Of a stretch of 64,000 nt of DNA, positions 1 through 9,676 are shown in pieces. Within the stretch, counting starts at the first letter, position 1; each line of letters starts with the position of its first letter. The translations under genes were made by a program, and so were the position numbers. The notes beneath the pieces are model-generated. The model made no database searches and had not been told where the DNA came from. It was given only the letters and a program-made list of their open reading frames with translations. This DNA is from Collinsella sp. (GTDB taxonomy: Bacteria > Actinomycetota > Coriobacteriia > Coriobacteriales > Coriobacteriaceae): the NCBI GenBank assembly GCA_019425005.1, contig JAHYYK010000002.1:1-64000 (forward strand), read 5' to 3'.

Positions 1-1001
<1,001 letters not shown>

Positions 1002-1013
1002 GAGGGGAGAGAC

Positions 1014-2465
1014 ATGGCTGACATCGCATTCGAGAAGGACCTCTCCGTCGCCGAGACCGGCATCGGGGGCCTCAAGGTCGTCGACCTCGCCGTCCACGGC
1101 GACTCGCGCGGCTGGTTCAAGGAGAACTGGCAGCGCGCCAAGATGTGCGCGCTCGGGATCCCCGACCTCCGCGTCGTCCAGAACAACATCTCCTACAACG
1201 ACAGCCGCGGCGTCACGCGCGGCATCCACGCCGAGCCCTGGGACAAGTTCATCTCCGTGGCCCGCGGCTCGGTCTTCGGCGCCTGGGTGGACCTGCGCGA
1301 GGGCAGCGCCACCTACGGGAAGGTGTTCACCTGCACCCTGGACCCGAGCAAGGCCATCTACGTCCCGCGCGGCGTGGGCAACTCCTTCCAGGCCCTGGAG
1401 GACGGCACCGCCTACACCTACCTGGTGGACGCCCACTGGTCCCTCGAGCTGAAGAGGACCTACACCTTCGTGAACCTCGCCGACCCCGAGCTCGCCATCG
1501 AGTGGCCCATCCCGCTTGCGGAGGCCACCGTATCCGAGGCCGACCTCAACCACCCGATGCTCAAGGACGTCGTCCCCATGGCGCCGAAACGAACGCTCGT
1601 CACCGGCTGCAACGGCCAGCTGGGGCACGCCGTGCGCGCCCTCGCCGAGGAGCGCGGGGTCGCCAAGGACTTCGACTTCTGCGACATCGACACCTTCGAC
1701 ATGTCCGACCCGGACGCCTATTCGCAGTACGACTGGTCGCTCTACGGCACGGTCATCAACTGCGGCGCCTACACGGCCGTGGACAGGGCCGAGACCCCCG
1801 AGGGCCGCGTGACCGCCTGGAAGGCCAACGCCACCGGGCCGGCCCTTCTCGCACGCACCTGCGCCGGGCACGGGATCACGCTCGTCCACGTGTCCTCCGA
1901 CTACGTCTTCGACGGCACGGCCGAGGTGCACACCGAGGACGAGCCCCTCAGCCCGCTGTCCGTCTACGGCCAGACCAAGGCCGCCGGCGACATCGCCGTG
2001 GCGAACTGCCCCAAGCACTACATCATGCGCTCCAGCTGGGTCATCGGCGAGGGCCACAACTTCGTCAAGACCATGAAGGGTCTCTCCGACCGCGTCGCCG
2101 ACCCGGAGGACAAGCTCATGCAGGTCACCGTCGTGGACGACCAGCTGGGCCGCCTGACCTTCACGCGCGACATGGCCGAGGCGATCTTCCACGTGCTGGA
2201 CGCGAAGGCCCCCTACGGCACCTACGACTGCACCGGCTCCGGCGCGGTGAAGTCCTGGGCGGACATCGCCCGCGCCGTCTTCGAGGCCGCCAACGGCAAC
2301 GGGGACAAGGTCGTGCCGGTATCGACCGCCGACTACTACGCCGGCGCCGAGGGTCCCGTCGCCCCGCGCCCGGTCCACTCCGCGCTCGATCTTTCCAGGC
2401 TCGAGGCGGTCGGGTTCCACATGCCCGACTGGGAGGAAGAGCTGAGGGAGTTTTTGTTATACTGA
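1014..2465 (+). CDS. rmlC-rmlD: fused dTDP-4-dehydrorhamnose 3,5-epimerase / dTDP-4-dehydrorhamnose reductase
   Basis: One 483-residue protein carrying the last two steps of dTDP-L-rhamnose synthesis. Residues 1 to about 188 are an RmlC cupin: RGIHAEPWDKF holds the expected catalytic His (about residue 72), and VPRGVGNSFQAL replaces the usual 'P.GFAHGF' stretch. From about residue 192 an RmlD short-chain reductase begins with KRTLVTGCNGQLG (NADPH-binding glycine motif), then VSSDYVFDG and the YGQTKAAGD catalytic Tyr/Lys. Normal RmlC and RmlD are about 185 and 285-300 residues, so both halves look complete. From memory, such fusions occur in Actinobacteria and relatives. The start is an ATG behind AGGAGGGGAG. 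The wecB gene follows after 21 bases. Confidence 0.92.
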   Translation: MADIAFEKDLSVAETGIGGLKVVDLAVHGDSRGWFKENWQRAKMCALGIPDLRVVQNNISYNDSRGVTRGIHAEPWDKFISVARGSVFGAWVDLREGSATYGKVFTCTLDPSKAIYVPRGVGNSFQALEDGTAYTYLVDAHWSLELKRTYTFVNLADPELAIEWPIPLAEATVSEADLNHPMLKDVVPMAPKRTLVTGCNGQLGHAVRALAEERGVAKDFDFCDIDTFDMSDPDAYSQYDWSLYGTVINCGAYTAVDRAETPEGRVTAWKANATGPALLARTCAGHGITLVHVSSDYVFDGTAEVHTEDEPLSPLSVYGQTKAAGDIAVANCPKHYIMRSSWVIGEGHNFVKTMKGLSDRVADPEDKLMQVTVVDDQLGRLTFTRDMAEAIFHVLDAKAPYGTYDCTGSGAVKSWADIARAVFEAANGNGDKVVPVSTADYYAGAEGPVAPRPVHSALDLSRLEAVGFHMPDWEEELREFLLY

Positions 2466-2486
2466 CCTCGATTGCGGAGGTTTGAT

Positions 2487-3593
2487 ATGTCTAAGAATAA
2501 GGTAATGCTCGTCTTCGGCACCCGCCCGGAGGCCATCAAGATGTGCCCGCTCGTCAACGAGCTGAAGGCGCGCAAGGATGAGTTCGAGACTGTCGTCACC
2601 GTGACCGGCCAGCATCGAGAGATGCTCGACCAGGTGCTGCGTGTCTTCGGCGTGACGCCCGACCACGACCTGGCGATCATGAAGCCGGGCCAGACGCTGT
2701 TCGACGTGACGTGCGACGTGCTGCTCAAGCTCAGGGCCGTCCTCGAGGACGAGAGGCCCGACGTGGTCCTGGTCCACGGAGACACCACGACCAGCTTCGC
2801 CGCGGCGCTCGCGTGCTTCTACCTTCAGATCCCCGTGGGCCACGTCGAGGCGGGCCTGCGCACGCACGATATCTACAGCCCCTGGCCGGAGGAGTTCAAC
2901 CGCCAGGCGGTCGACATCGTGAGCGAGTACTACTTCGCCCCCACTGAGGCCAGCAAGAAGAACCTTCTGGACGAGGGCAAGCCCGAATCCAAGATCTGGG
3001 TCACCGGGAACACCGGCATCGACGCCCTGCGCACCACCGTGCGCGAGGGCTACTCCCACCCCGAGCTCGAGTGGGCGGAGGGCTCCCGCCTCATCCTCAT
3101 CACGGCGCACCGCCGCGAGAACCTGGGCGAGCCCATGCACCGCATGTTCCGCGCCATCCGCCGCGTGATGGAGGAGCACCCCGACACCAAGGCTATCTAC
3201 CCCATCCACATGAACCCGCTCGTCCGCAAGGCGGCGCACGAGGAGCTGGACGGCTTCGACCGCCTGCACATCATCGACCCGCTCGAGGTGCTCGACTTCC
3301 ACAACTTCATGGCGACGAGCCACCTCATCCTCACCGACTCCGGCGGCATCCAGGAGGAGGCCCCGAGCCTGGGCAAGCCGGTGCTCGTCATGCGCGACAC
3401 CACCGAGCGCCCCGAGGGCGTGGCCGCCGGCACGCTGAAGCTCGTGGGCACCGAGGAGGACGTGATCTACCGTGAGTTCAGCCGTCTTCTCTCCAATCAG
3501 GCCGAGTACGAGGCCATGAGCCATGCGTCGAATCCCTACGGTGACGGTCATGCAAGCGAGCGTATTGCTGATGTTTTGGGAGACAATCTGTGA
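2487..3593 (+). CDS. wecB: UDP-N-acetylglucosamine 2-epimerase (non-hydrolysing)
   Basis: Interconverts UDP-GlcNAc and UDP-ManNAc, supplying ManNAc for a surface polymer. The 368-residue product has the family hallmarks: VFGTRPEAIKM at the N-terminus, VTGQHREMLDQ, VLVHGDTTT, HVEAGLRT, PEEFNRQ, TAHRRENLGE and LTDSGGIQEEAPSLGKPVLVMR. The ATG at 2487 was chosen because GGAGGT lies just before it; an in-frame TTG at 2472 lacks a ribosome site. No UDP-ManNAc dehydrogenase (wecC) is in the window, so the sugar may be used as ManNAc. The last four bases overlap the next glycosyltransferase (GTGA). This is the last high-GC gene before the AT-rich cargo. Confidence 0.95.
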   Translation: MSKNKVMLVFGTRPEAIKMCPLVNELKARKDEFETVVTVTGQHREMLDQVLRVFGVTPDHDLAIMKPGQTLFDVTCDVLLKLRAVLEDERPDVVLVHGDTTTSFAAALACFYLQIPVGHVEAGLRTHDIYSPWPEEFNRQAVDIVSEYYFAPTEASKKNLLDEGKPESKIWVTGNTGIDALRTTVREGYSHPELEWAEGSRLILITAHRRENLGEPMHRMFRAIRRVMEEHPDTKAIYPIHMNPLVRKAAHEELDGFDRLHIIDPLEVLDFHNFMATSHLILTDSGGIQEEAPSLGKPVLVMRDTTERPEGVAAGTLKLVGTEEDVIYREFSRLLSNQAEYEAMSHASNPYGDGHASERIADVLGDNL

Positions 3594-4489
3594 GTAATTT
3601 GAAATCCGAAGAAATAGTATTTAGTTTTGTCATCCTTCATTTTGGTGATGTCGGCATTACTAATGATTGTCTGCGATCCATTTGTAGCCTGCATAGGCCC
3701 GGTCAGGTCAGTCTTGTTATTGTGGACAATGAATTGGCGAAAGACGAAGAGAGCCGAGTTGACGAACTTGATTTCGAGACGGGCGACCTGCCCTTTAAAT
3801 TAGTCCGAATATATGAAGACGGCGGCTTTTCGTATGCTAACAACGTTGGATATTTAGTTGCGAAAAATGAATTCGGCGCAAACACAATCATCATTTGTAA
3901 TAATGATATTACTTTTACGGATGAGAAACTTCTTGATAAGTTGTGCATTCGCGCAGATCAGGGTTTCGATGTAATTGGGCCTGCCGTAATACATGCCGGG
4001 TCTGGAAAACACCAGAATCCGCTGGATTTAGAAGAGCGATCGATTGCCGATTTGAATAAAACAATTATTCTCAATCGAATTGGTCTATTTTTGTTTCCCT
4101 TCGTCTACCCGATTCTCTATTGGTCTGAATGTCGGAGAAAGAATCGATGGCTTAACTCTTCTAAAGAGAATGTTGAGTTGGACGAAACTGGAGCAGCATT
4201 GAATATTGTGCTGTTCGGTGCTTGTCTTATATTCATGCCGCGATTTGTAAAGAATGAAACAAAGGCCTTTTCACCTGAAACTCATTTTTACTATGAGGAA
4301 TATATTCTATATCATCGTTGCATGAATGATGGATATACAACAGCGTTCTGTCCAGAAATGTCGTGCCTTCATGAGAGCGGTAAATCAACCGTATCTTCTT
4401 TTTCTAACAGAAAAAAGAAGATGCGTTTCGAGATGAATCAGATTGCGAGCGCTTGTGCTGTATATAAAAAAATGTTGAAAAGTATTTAG
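3590..4489 (+). CDS. family 2 glycosyltransferase, rhamnosyltransferase-like
   Basis: Predicted cytosolic inverting glycosyltransferase adding one sugar to the lipid-linked repeat. The 299-residue product has the GT-A layout: a nucleotide-binding start (FVILHFGDVGITNDCLRSI), VIVDNE, NNVGYLVAKN, then the metal site region IIICNNDITF. The central FGACLIFMPRF and FYYEEYILYHRC blocks resemble the WbbL-type rhamnosyltransferase subgroup. That fits the dTDP-rhamnose genes directly upstream, but the acceptor and donor are not shown by sequence. The GTG start at 3590 overlaps the wecB stop by four bases, so translation is probably coupled. Base and codon use changes abruptly at this start to A/T-rich, a sign of horizontal exchange. 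Confidence 0.8.
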   Translation: MSNLKSEEIVFSFVILHFGDVGITNDCLRSICSLHRPGQVSLVIVDNELAKDEESRVDELDFETGDLPFKLVRIYEDGGFSYANNVGYLVAKNEFGANTIIICNNDITFTDEKLLDKLCIRADQGFDVIGPAVIHAGSGKHQNPLDLEERSIADLNKTIILNRIGLFLFPFVYPILYWSECRRKNRWLNSSKENVELDETGAALNIVLFGACLIFMPRFVKNETKAFSPETHFYYEEYILYHRCMNDGYTTAFCPEMSCLHESGKSTVSSFSNRKKKMRFEMNQIASACAVYKKMLKSI

Positions 4490-4600
4490 CGGGTTTAAAT
4501 GCAAATGAGTCCATTTCGCTCGGTCAAAGTTTGAGCCTTATAAGTTCATTGGTGAGCTATCTGCTGATCGGGATTTTATTCTTTAATCACGAGGGTTAAT

Positions 4601-5788
4601 ATGCAACGAATTCTTATTGTCACGTCACGAAATATGGCTTGTCCGGGTGGAGAGCTTAGTCTTGTTAAAAACCGCGCGAGCGCCCTCGAATCCAAGTGGG
4701 GTGTGTCGAGCGAACTATTGTCACTTGTTAATAGCAGGCTTAATGTAAAATCTGGTGAGGAGGCTTACGGAGAGGGAACTTATATCACTTGTGATTTTCT
4801 CAATCCGGCGGCTCTTCTGAATGGATATAACAAACTTATTAAAGAGGCGCTATATAGACTATCCGGTGGTAACTACTCGGCGGTTATTGTGTCTGGAGTC
4901 GGATTACTTCGCTTTGTCGACAGTTTTAAAAAGGCCGCTGGTGCGAATACTTTAGTCTGCGCTGATATTCACGGCTTTTATGGCGACGGTGCTTTTTTAG
5001 CAAAAGACGAGTCGTTCATGATGGGCTCGTTTCATAGGCTTGCCTCCCATGAAGACAAGTATGAGCAGCTCCGTTTGTTAAGAAAGTTTGACAGAATATT
5101 CGTCGTTTCGGATGCTTATAAGAATTATCTGATGGACAAGGCGGGTTGTTCTGCAGAGCAGTTCTATGTTGTTCCGTGTGCAATTGATTTAAAATGGCGC
5201 TTATCCGCTGATGACCGCGAAAGATATAGATTAGCTTACAGGGAAAAATATGGCTTCCTGGATCAAGAAAGGGTTTTCTTATATTCGGGAGGCGCATCTT
5301 CTTGGCAATGCTTGAAAGAAACGGTTGCTCTCTACCGAGAAATTAAGAAGTCCTCTTTAGCTAGGCTAATTATTCTTACGGGCGATCTTGACGGTGTGAA
5401 TAAGGAAATCGGCGAGGCACCCGATGTTATAGTTGATTCCTATTTGCCGTCTGAGCTGCCAGGAGTTTTTTGCGCCGCGGATGCCTGCATGATGCTTAGG
5501 GCTGATCACCCTACCAATTTATACGCATATCCTAATAAATTTCTCGAGTATGTTTCTGCTCATAAACCAGTTATTGCTACGCCCTATGTTCTGGATGTTG
5601 CCAGTCAAATTGATAATTACAACGTTGGCGTTATGTATATGGGAGATACGTTCGAATTGCTTACGAGTTTGGATAATATTTCTAACCGGCCGCAGCAGTA
5701 TGAACAATTAATTGAAGCGGTTTCGTTTGAACGTACACTTGTTCCTTTCGTGGACGATCTGAATCGTTTCTGTCAATCGATTTCTTAA
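4601..5788 (+). CDS. group 1 (GT4-like) glycosyltransferase
   Basis: A 395-residue glycosyltransferase with GT-B shape, probably cytosolic. The N-terminal half starts MQRILIVTSRNMACPGGE. The C-terminal half contains RVFLYSGGASSWQ, then VFCAADACMMLR and the donor-site helix with YPNKFLEYVSAHKPVIATP, where the NKFLEY...KP arrangement matches GT4 enzymes. The donor and linkage cannot be read from the sequence. It lies 111 bases after the preceding gene and 12 bases before the next, so it can be cotranscribed. Codon use is A/T-rich like the rest of the cargo. Confidence 0.75.
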   Translation: MQRILIVTSRNMACPGGELSLVKNRASALESKWGVSSELLSLVNSRLNVKSGEEAYGEGTYITCDFLNPAALLNGYNKLIKEALYRLSGGNYSAVIVSGVGLLRFVDSFKKAAGANTLVCADIHGFYGDGAFLAKDESFMMGSFHRLASHEDKYEQLRLLRKFDRIFVVSDAYKNYLMDKAGCSAEQFYVVPCAIDLKWRLSADDRERYRLAYREKYGFLDQERVFLYSGGASSWQCLKETVALYREIKKSSLARLIILTGDLDGVNKEIGEAPDVIVDSYLPSELPGVFCAADACMMLRADHPTNLYAYPNKFLEYVSAHKPVIATPYVLDVASQIDNYNVGVMYMGDTFELLTSLDNISNRPQQYEQLIEAVSFERTLVPFVDDLNRFCQSIS

Positions 5789-5800
5789 CGGAGAATTGTT

Positions 5801-6607
5801 ATGTTATTAAGTGTATTTACCCCCTGCTATAACCGTGCATATACGCTCTCGCGTTTGTTCGATAGCATAAAGGCGCAACAGTTTTCAGATTTTGAGTGGA
5901 TCATTGTCGATGACGGCAGCTCTGATAATACGAAGGAGCTCGTTGAATCTTGGATTGCGGATGATGATCTACCTTTCGAAATCCGCTATTTTTATCAGGA
6001 AAATGCCGGTAAACATGTAGCTTGGAATAACGGGCTCAGCTATGCACGTGGCGAGCTTTTTTTGCCCGTTGATAGTGATGACTATTTTGTTGACGGTGCG
6101 TTTGAGTCCGTTCTAAAGATGTGGAAGGCTTCAAGAGACAATGATAAGCTTATCGCATTTTCCGGTGTAGGAGTCTTTCCGGGAAACAAAGAAACTGGCG
6201 GCTTTTTGCTAACGATGGACGAGCCCTATAAGGACTATTCATCCATCACTCGCCGCGCAGAAGGAATCGATGGTGACTTAGCTGAAATATTTTTCACTTC
6301 GAGGTTGCGAAAATACCCGTTTCCAGTTTTTGAAGGGGAACGGTTCGTAACCGAAGCTGTTATCTTTAATAGATTTAGCATGGATGGCTATCTTATCAGG
6401 GGTTTTGCGTATCCAATTTATGTTTGCGAATATTTGAATGATGGTTATACCAAAAACGTCAATCATCATTTGATTAGCAACTGGAAAGGCTACAAACTTT
6501 ATGTTCGAGAATTGATGGGCAGCAACGCACCGATATCCTCCAAATTTATTCCCTTCTGCGGTTTTATTTACCGACTTCTTTTAAAAACCTTTCGTATTGT
6601 TAAGTAA
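5801..6607 (+). CDS. family 2 glycosyltransferase
   Basis: A 268-residue inverting GT2 enzyme. Seen: LLSVFTPCYNRAYTLSRL at the N-terminus, FEWIIVDDGSSDNTKEL (uracil-binding Asp pair), ENAGKHVAWNNGL, and the metal-binding LPVDSDDYF. This resembles capsular GT2 enzymes that start with TPTYNR. The ATG follows GGAGAATT. The gene is 12 bases after the GT4 gene and 31 before the next GT4. Substrate unknown. No membrane span is evident, so it should act at the cytosolic face. Confidence 0.82.
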   Translation: MLLSVFTPCYNRAYTLSRLFDSIKAQQFSDFEWIIVDDGSSDNTKELVESWIADDDLPFEIRYFYQENAGKHVAWNNGLSYARGELFLPVDSDDYFVDGAFESVLKMWKASRDNDKLIAFSGVGVFPGNKETGGFLLTMDEPYKDYSSITRRAEGIDGDLAEIFFTSRLRKYPFPVFEGERFVTEAVIFNRFSMDGYLIRGFAYPIYVCEYLNDGYTKNVNHHLISNWKGYKLYVRELMGSNAPISSKFIPFCGFIYRLLLKTFRIVK

Positions 6608-6638
6608 AGCAAGCTCAATACCGGCTTGTTAGGAAACG

Positions 6639-7781
6639 ATGATAGCTATGCGCATAGCGTTATTTTCAGCTTATTTTCCGCCGCATATTGGCGGTGTCGA
6701 ACAATATACATTGAATCTTGCAACCTCTCTTTACAAAAAGGGTCATGAGGTTGTAGTCATTACGTCCAATTCTGGCAATGGAGCAAAACCCCATGTCCCT
6801 TTCGAGGTCATCGAAATACCAACTATTTCCGTCATGGGGGACCGTTTTCCCGTTATCAGGACAAATCGTGGATTCAGCAAGTTGGTTAATAAACTGCGAA
6901 CAGTTGCTTTTGATGCTTATGTAATTAATACACGTTATTATCCAATTTGTTTGCTCGGCTGTCATCTTGCCTCAGTTCAAGGAAAAAAGCCTGTAATTAT
7001 CGATCATAGCTCTGGCTACTTGTCTGATGAAAAAAGTATTTACGGGTTTACACTTCGCCTTTATGAAAGAATTATTAATCGAGCGGTCATGTTTTATAAA
7101 CCTGACTGTTACGCTGTCTCGTCCAGAAGCGGACTGTGGATTAAGTCGCTTGGATTTCATTACTGTGGCGTAATCCCAAACGCTATTGATGTTGACGAAT
7201 ATTTAATGAAATGCTCCGATAGGGATTGGAACGAGGTCGTCAATCAGTGCAGTGGCCTCAAGGTTGTTTTTATTGGACGACTTGTTAGGGAAAAGGGGGT
7301 TCAGACTGCTATCGGTGCCGTCCGCTTGCTGCGCGCGCGAGGGAATAAGGTCGATTTGCTCATTGCTGGCAGTGGACCACTGGCCAATTCTCTCGCTCAA
7401 ATTAAAGATGAGTATATCCACTATGTTGGGGCATTATCGAGAGAAGATGCTTGCTCGCTGCTGTCCGTTTCTGACATTTTCTGTTATCCATCTGAATATC
7501 CGGAAGGTTTGCCGTCGGTTTTACTGGAGGCCGCCTCGCATAAGCTTGCTATTGTTTCTTCGAACTGCGCAGGTGCTAGCGACGTGATTCAAAATGCTGA
7601 TTCTGGCCTCATTGTGAATGATCCGAACCCTGCAAGTATTTCGCATGCAATTCAGCAATATTGCGACAATCCGGCCCTAATGAAATCGGCAGGGATGAAA
7701 GCCTTTAATCGTGTGAAGACTTCTTTTTCTTGGGATGTAAGTGCTCAATTACTAATCGATGCTATTTCAAATGGCTGCTGA
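6639..7781 (+). CDS. GT4 glycosyltransferase
   Basis: A retaining GT4 enzyme of about 380 residues with two Rossmann domains. The N-terminal domain has the acceptor-side motif PPHIGGVEQYTLNLA. The C-terminal domain has VVFIGRLVREKGVQTAI and the FCYPSEYPEGLPSVLLEAASHKLAIV block with the E-x7-E-like donor site. The start is ambiguous: AGGAA at 6631 is only 3 bases before the ATG at 6639 and 12 before an in-frame ATG at 6648, where the family N-terminus MRIALFSA begins. It ends a tight run of four glycosyltransferases; an empty stretch follows. Confidence 0.85.
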   Translation: MIAMRIALFSAYFPPHIGGVEQYTLNLATSLYKKGHEVVVITSNSGNGAKPHVPFEVIEIPTISVMGDRFPVIRTNRGFSKLVNKLRTVAFDAYVINTRYYPICLLGCHLASVQGKKPVIIDHSSGYLSDEKSIYGFTLRLYERIINRAVMFYKPDCYAVSSRSGLWIKSLGFHYCGVIPNAIDVDEYLMKCSDRDWNEVVNQCSGLKVVFIGRLVREKGVQTAIGAVRLLRARGNKVDLLIAGSGPLANSLAQIKDEYIHYVGALSREDACSLLSVSDIFCYPSEYPEGLPSVLLEAASHKLAIVSSNCAGASDVIQNADSGLIVNDPNPASISHAIQQYCDNPALMKSAGMKAFNRVKTSFSWDVSAQLLIDAISNGC

Positions 7782-8344
7782 ATTCCACATGGAAATGTTT
7801 TCTTGCAAGGCGATTATTGCTGTTAATTCGTTTATAAATGAGCGATCGTCTGGAAAGGCATATCGAGTCTGTCGATAAGTGGGCATCAGATTATGCGGCA
7901 GCTTTTTGGCTTTCTCGAGTTTTAGCTGTTCGAATAGCTTATTTAACTTGATTTTCTTTTGTATCTAGCTAAAATAATTTACTTGCAGCCGTGTTGGTTG
8001 CTGTATATGACGAAGGGTGGTGGTTGCCTTGGTTAAACTTATTTCCAAGCTAATGCACCATTGCGAGGGGCCGGCAGTTATTCCGTCTATGACGTGATTA
8101 GCTTTACCTGCCGCATTATTGCAGGTGAGCACTTTTTAGTGTGGCCCCTACTTCGTCTATTGCTTCTTATGAATTAGACACGATATGGTTTCTTATCGCA
8201 TTAGGTCTATAATCTGACATTCACTTCTCGCTATAATGATTTGCGTTAACGTTATTTAGGATGTAGATTCGCTGAATGTATATCGATGTTGATTCATTAC
8301 AATAGTATTTGCATGTTCAATTTGCATAGCGAGAATGGATTTGC
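7782..8344 (+). other. 563-base AT-rich stretch with no recognisable gene
   Basis: Between two glycosyltransferase genes. No open frame on either strand translates to a recognisable protein. It contains two TATAAT boxes, at 8208-8213 and 8232-8237, without clear -35 partners; either could start transcription of the following GT2 and DUF2304 genes. The low GC and lack of coding structure suggest decayed or recombined DNA in a variable polysaccharide locus, possibly where a gene was lost. No repeats or inverted repeats of note were seen. Confidence 0.5.
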
Positions 8345-9037
8345 GTGTCCTATAGTCCAAGAACTCTTGTTGCTATTCCTGCATATAATGAAGAAGAGTG
8401 CATAGAAAACACCATTTCCGAGCTTAGGCATGTTGCGCCTGAGTTTGATTTTGTTGTTATTAATGATGGATCTCATGATCGAACGCTTTCTATCTGCGAG
8501 AGTATCGACTGCAATATTATTAATATGCCGATCAACTGTGGCCTTACAGTTGGTTTTCAGACTGCGGCTCGATATGCCGTTGATCATGGATACGATTATA
8601 TGATTCAATTTGATGCCGACGGGCAACATCGTCCGGAGTTTTTGGCTGCTCTTGTTGAGAAGGCGGTAGATACTGGTTCTGACATCGTTATCGGTTCTAG
8701 GTTTCTGACTGTCCGCAAAGATAAATCGATGCGCATGGTTGGTTCACGCATGATTACCGTATTGATTAAGATGCTGACCAGCCATCGCATTAGTGATCCC
8801 ACATCTGGCTTCAGACTGTTTAGCCGTCCTATACTCGAAAGATATTATTACGACAACACTCTTAACCCTGAGCCAGAATCAATTGCCTTGTTTTTAAAAC
8901 AAGGATACACAGTATCCGAAGTTCAGGTTTCGATGCGTGAACGTCAAGGTGGGGAGAGTTACTTAAATCCGGTTAAATCTATGCAGTATATGCTCCGGGT
9001 ATTCGTGACTCTTCTTATTGTTCAGTGGTTTAGGTGA
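8345..9037 (+). CDS. family 2 glycosyltransferase, dolichyl-phosphate-mannose-synthase-like
   Basis: A 230-residue GT2 enzyme of the DPM1/polyprenyl-phosphate group. Seen: TLVAIPAYNEEECIENTI, FDFVVINDGSHDRTLSI, YMIQFDADGQHRPEF (metal site) and the SDPTSGFRLF acceptor-region motif. There is no C-terminal membrane anchor. The adjacent small DUF2304 membrane protein overlaps its stop by translational coupling, and this pairing is common, so the two probably act together at the membrane, perhaps loading a sugar on undecaprenyl phosphate. The start is a GTG at 8345 with only a weak GAGAATGGA ribosome site. Confidence 0.82.
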   Translation: MSYSPRTLVAIPAYNEEECIENTISELRHVAPEFDFVVINDGSHDRTLSICESIDCNIINMPINCGLTVGFQTAARYAVDHGYDYMIQFDADGQHRPEFLAALVEKAVDTGSDIVIGSRFLTVRKDKSMRMVGSRMITVLIKMLTSHRISDPTSGFRLFSRPILERYYYDNTLNPEPESIALFLKQGYTVSEVQVSMRERQGGESYLNPVKSMQYMLRVFVTLLIVQWFR

Positions 9038-9366
9038 TGGTTGTGTCTATATCGCTTCGCGTGTTGCTAATTGTAAGCGCTGCTGTTGTTTTGTTGTTTG
9101 TAGCCCGAAAGCTTAAGAAGTCCCAGATGCAAGCTCTGGATTCACTATTTTGGCTGGTGTTTAGCTTGAGCTTTGTGGTTCTTGGCATTTTTCCTGAAAT
9201 AGCAATCGCATGTTCAGCTCTTTTTGGTTTTGTTTCGCCTTCGAACTTAGTGTTTTTGTACGTGATTGCTGTTCTTGTCGTGCGCGATTTCTGCAATTCC
9301 CTGCGCTTGGCTAAGTTGGAGGAGCGTTTGAACTCTCTTGTTCAGGCGGTCGCTTTAGATAAATAG
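9037..9366 (+). CDS. DUF2304 family small membrane protein
   Basis: A 109-residue hydrophobic protein with three likely membrane spans: about residues 5-22 (LLIVSAAVVLLFVA), 35-55 (FWLVFSLSFVVLGIF) and 65-90 (LVFLYVIAVLVV), then a charged helical tail LAKLEERLNSLVQ. This layout matches DUF2304 proteins that pair with DPM1-like glycosyltransferases. The ATG at 9037 overlaps the upstream TGA (TGATG); a GTG three bases earlier is an equally possible start. The role is unproven; a scaffold or flippase partner for the neighbouring enzyme is the usual inference. Confidence 0.75.
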   Translation: MVVSISLRVLLIVSAAVVLLFVARKLKKSQMQALDSLFWLVFSLSFVVLGIFPEIAIACSALFGFVSPSNLVFLYVIAVLVVRDFCNSLRLAKLEERLNSLVQAVALDK

Positions 9367-9369
9367 AAG

Positions 9370-9492
9370 CTGCCTCTTAATTTGAGTCGTCTGGTTTCTG
9401 CATGCTGGTCCAAGAGGGGCTTGGGTGGGCTTTTGATGATTCTTCCTGTCTGGGAGGAAGAGCTGAAAGAGTATTTCGGTCGAATCTTTTAA
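9370..9492 (+). pseudogene. relic of an rmlD 3' end
   Basis: A short in-frame stretch ending at TAA 9490-9492 reads ...PLNLSRL... and, further on, PVWEEELKEYF, which parallels LDLSRLEA...PDWEEELREF at the C-terminus of the intact RmlC-RmlD fusion. At DNA level 17 bases (CTGGGAGGAAGAGCTGA) are identical at 9450-9466 and 2429-2445. The middle does not align well, so it is decayed or frameshifted. It has no start and cannot be functional. The likely explanation is a leftover from recombination or replacement of a cassette that once ended in rmlD. Confidence 0.65.
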
Positions 9493-9534
9493 GGTGTTAA
9501 GATTTGCCTCATTCGGGATTGCGGTTTTAAGGGG

Positions 9535-9569
9535 GGGGCGGTGCTTGGGTTTTGCTCACGCACCGCCCC
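9535..9569 (+). terminator. putative stem-loop terminator after the DUF2304 unit
   Basis: GGGGCGGTGC (9535-9544) pairs perfectly with GCACCGCCCC (9560-9569) around a 15-base loop. The tail TATTGTTTCTC is only moderately T-rich. It lies after the rmlD relic and before the next gene, as if it were the terminator of the former rml unit. Confidence 0.5.
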
Positions 9570-9676
9570 TATTGTTTCTCGGTTGAATGTATCAATCCGT
9601 CCATGCACAACATCACCTGTTAGAATTGCATACGATATTCCAAATACGTTTCTTCACCCTTCTAGCGAGGTTATTT

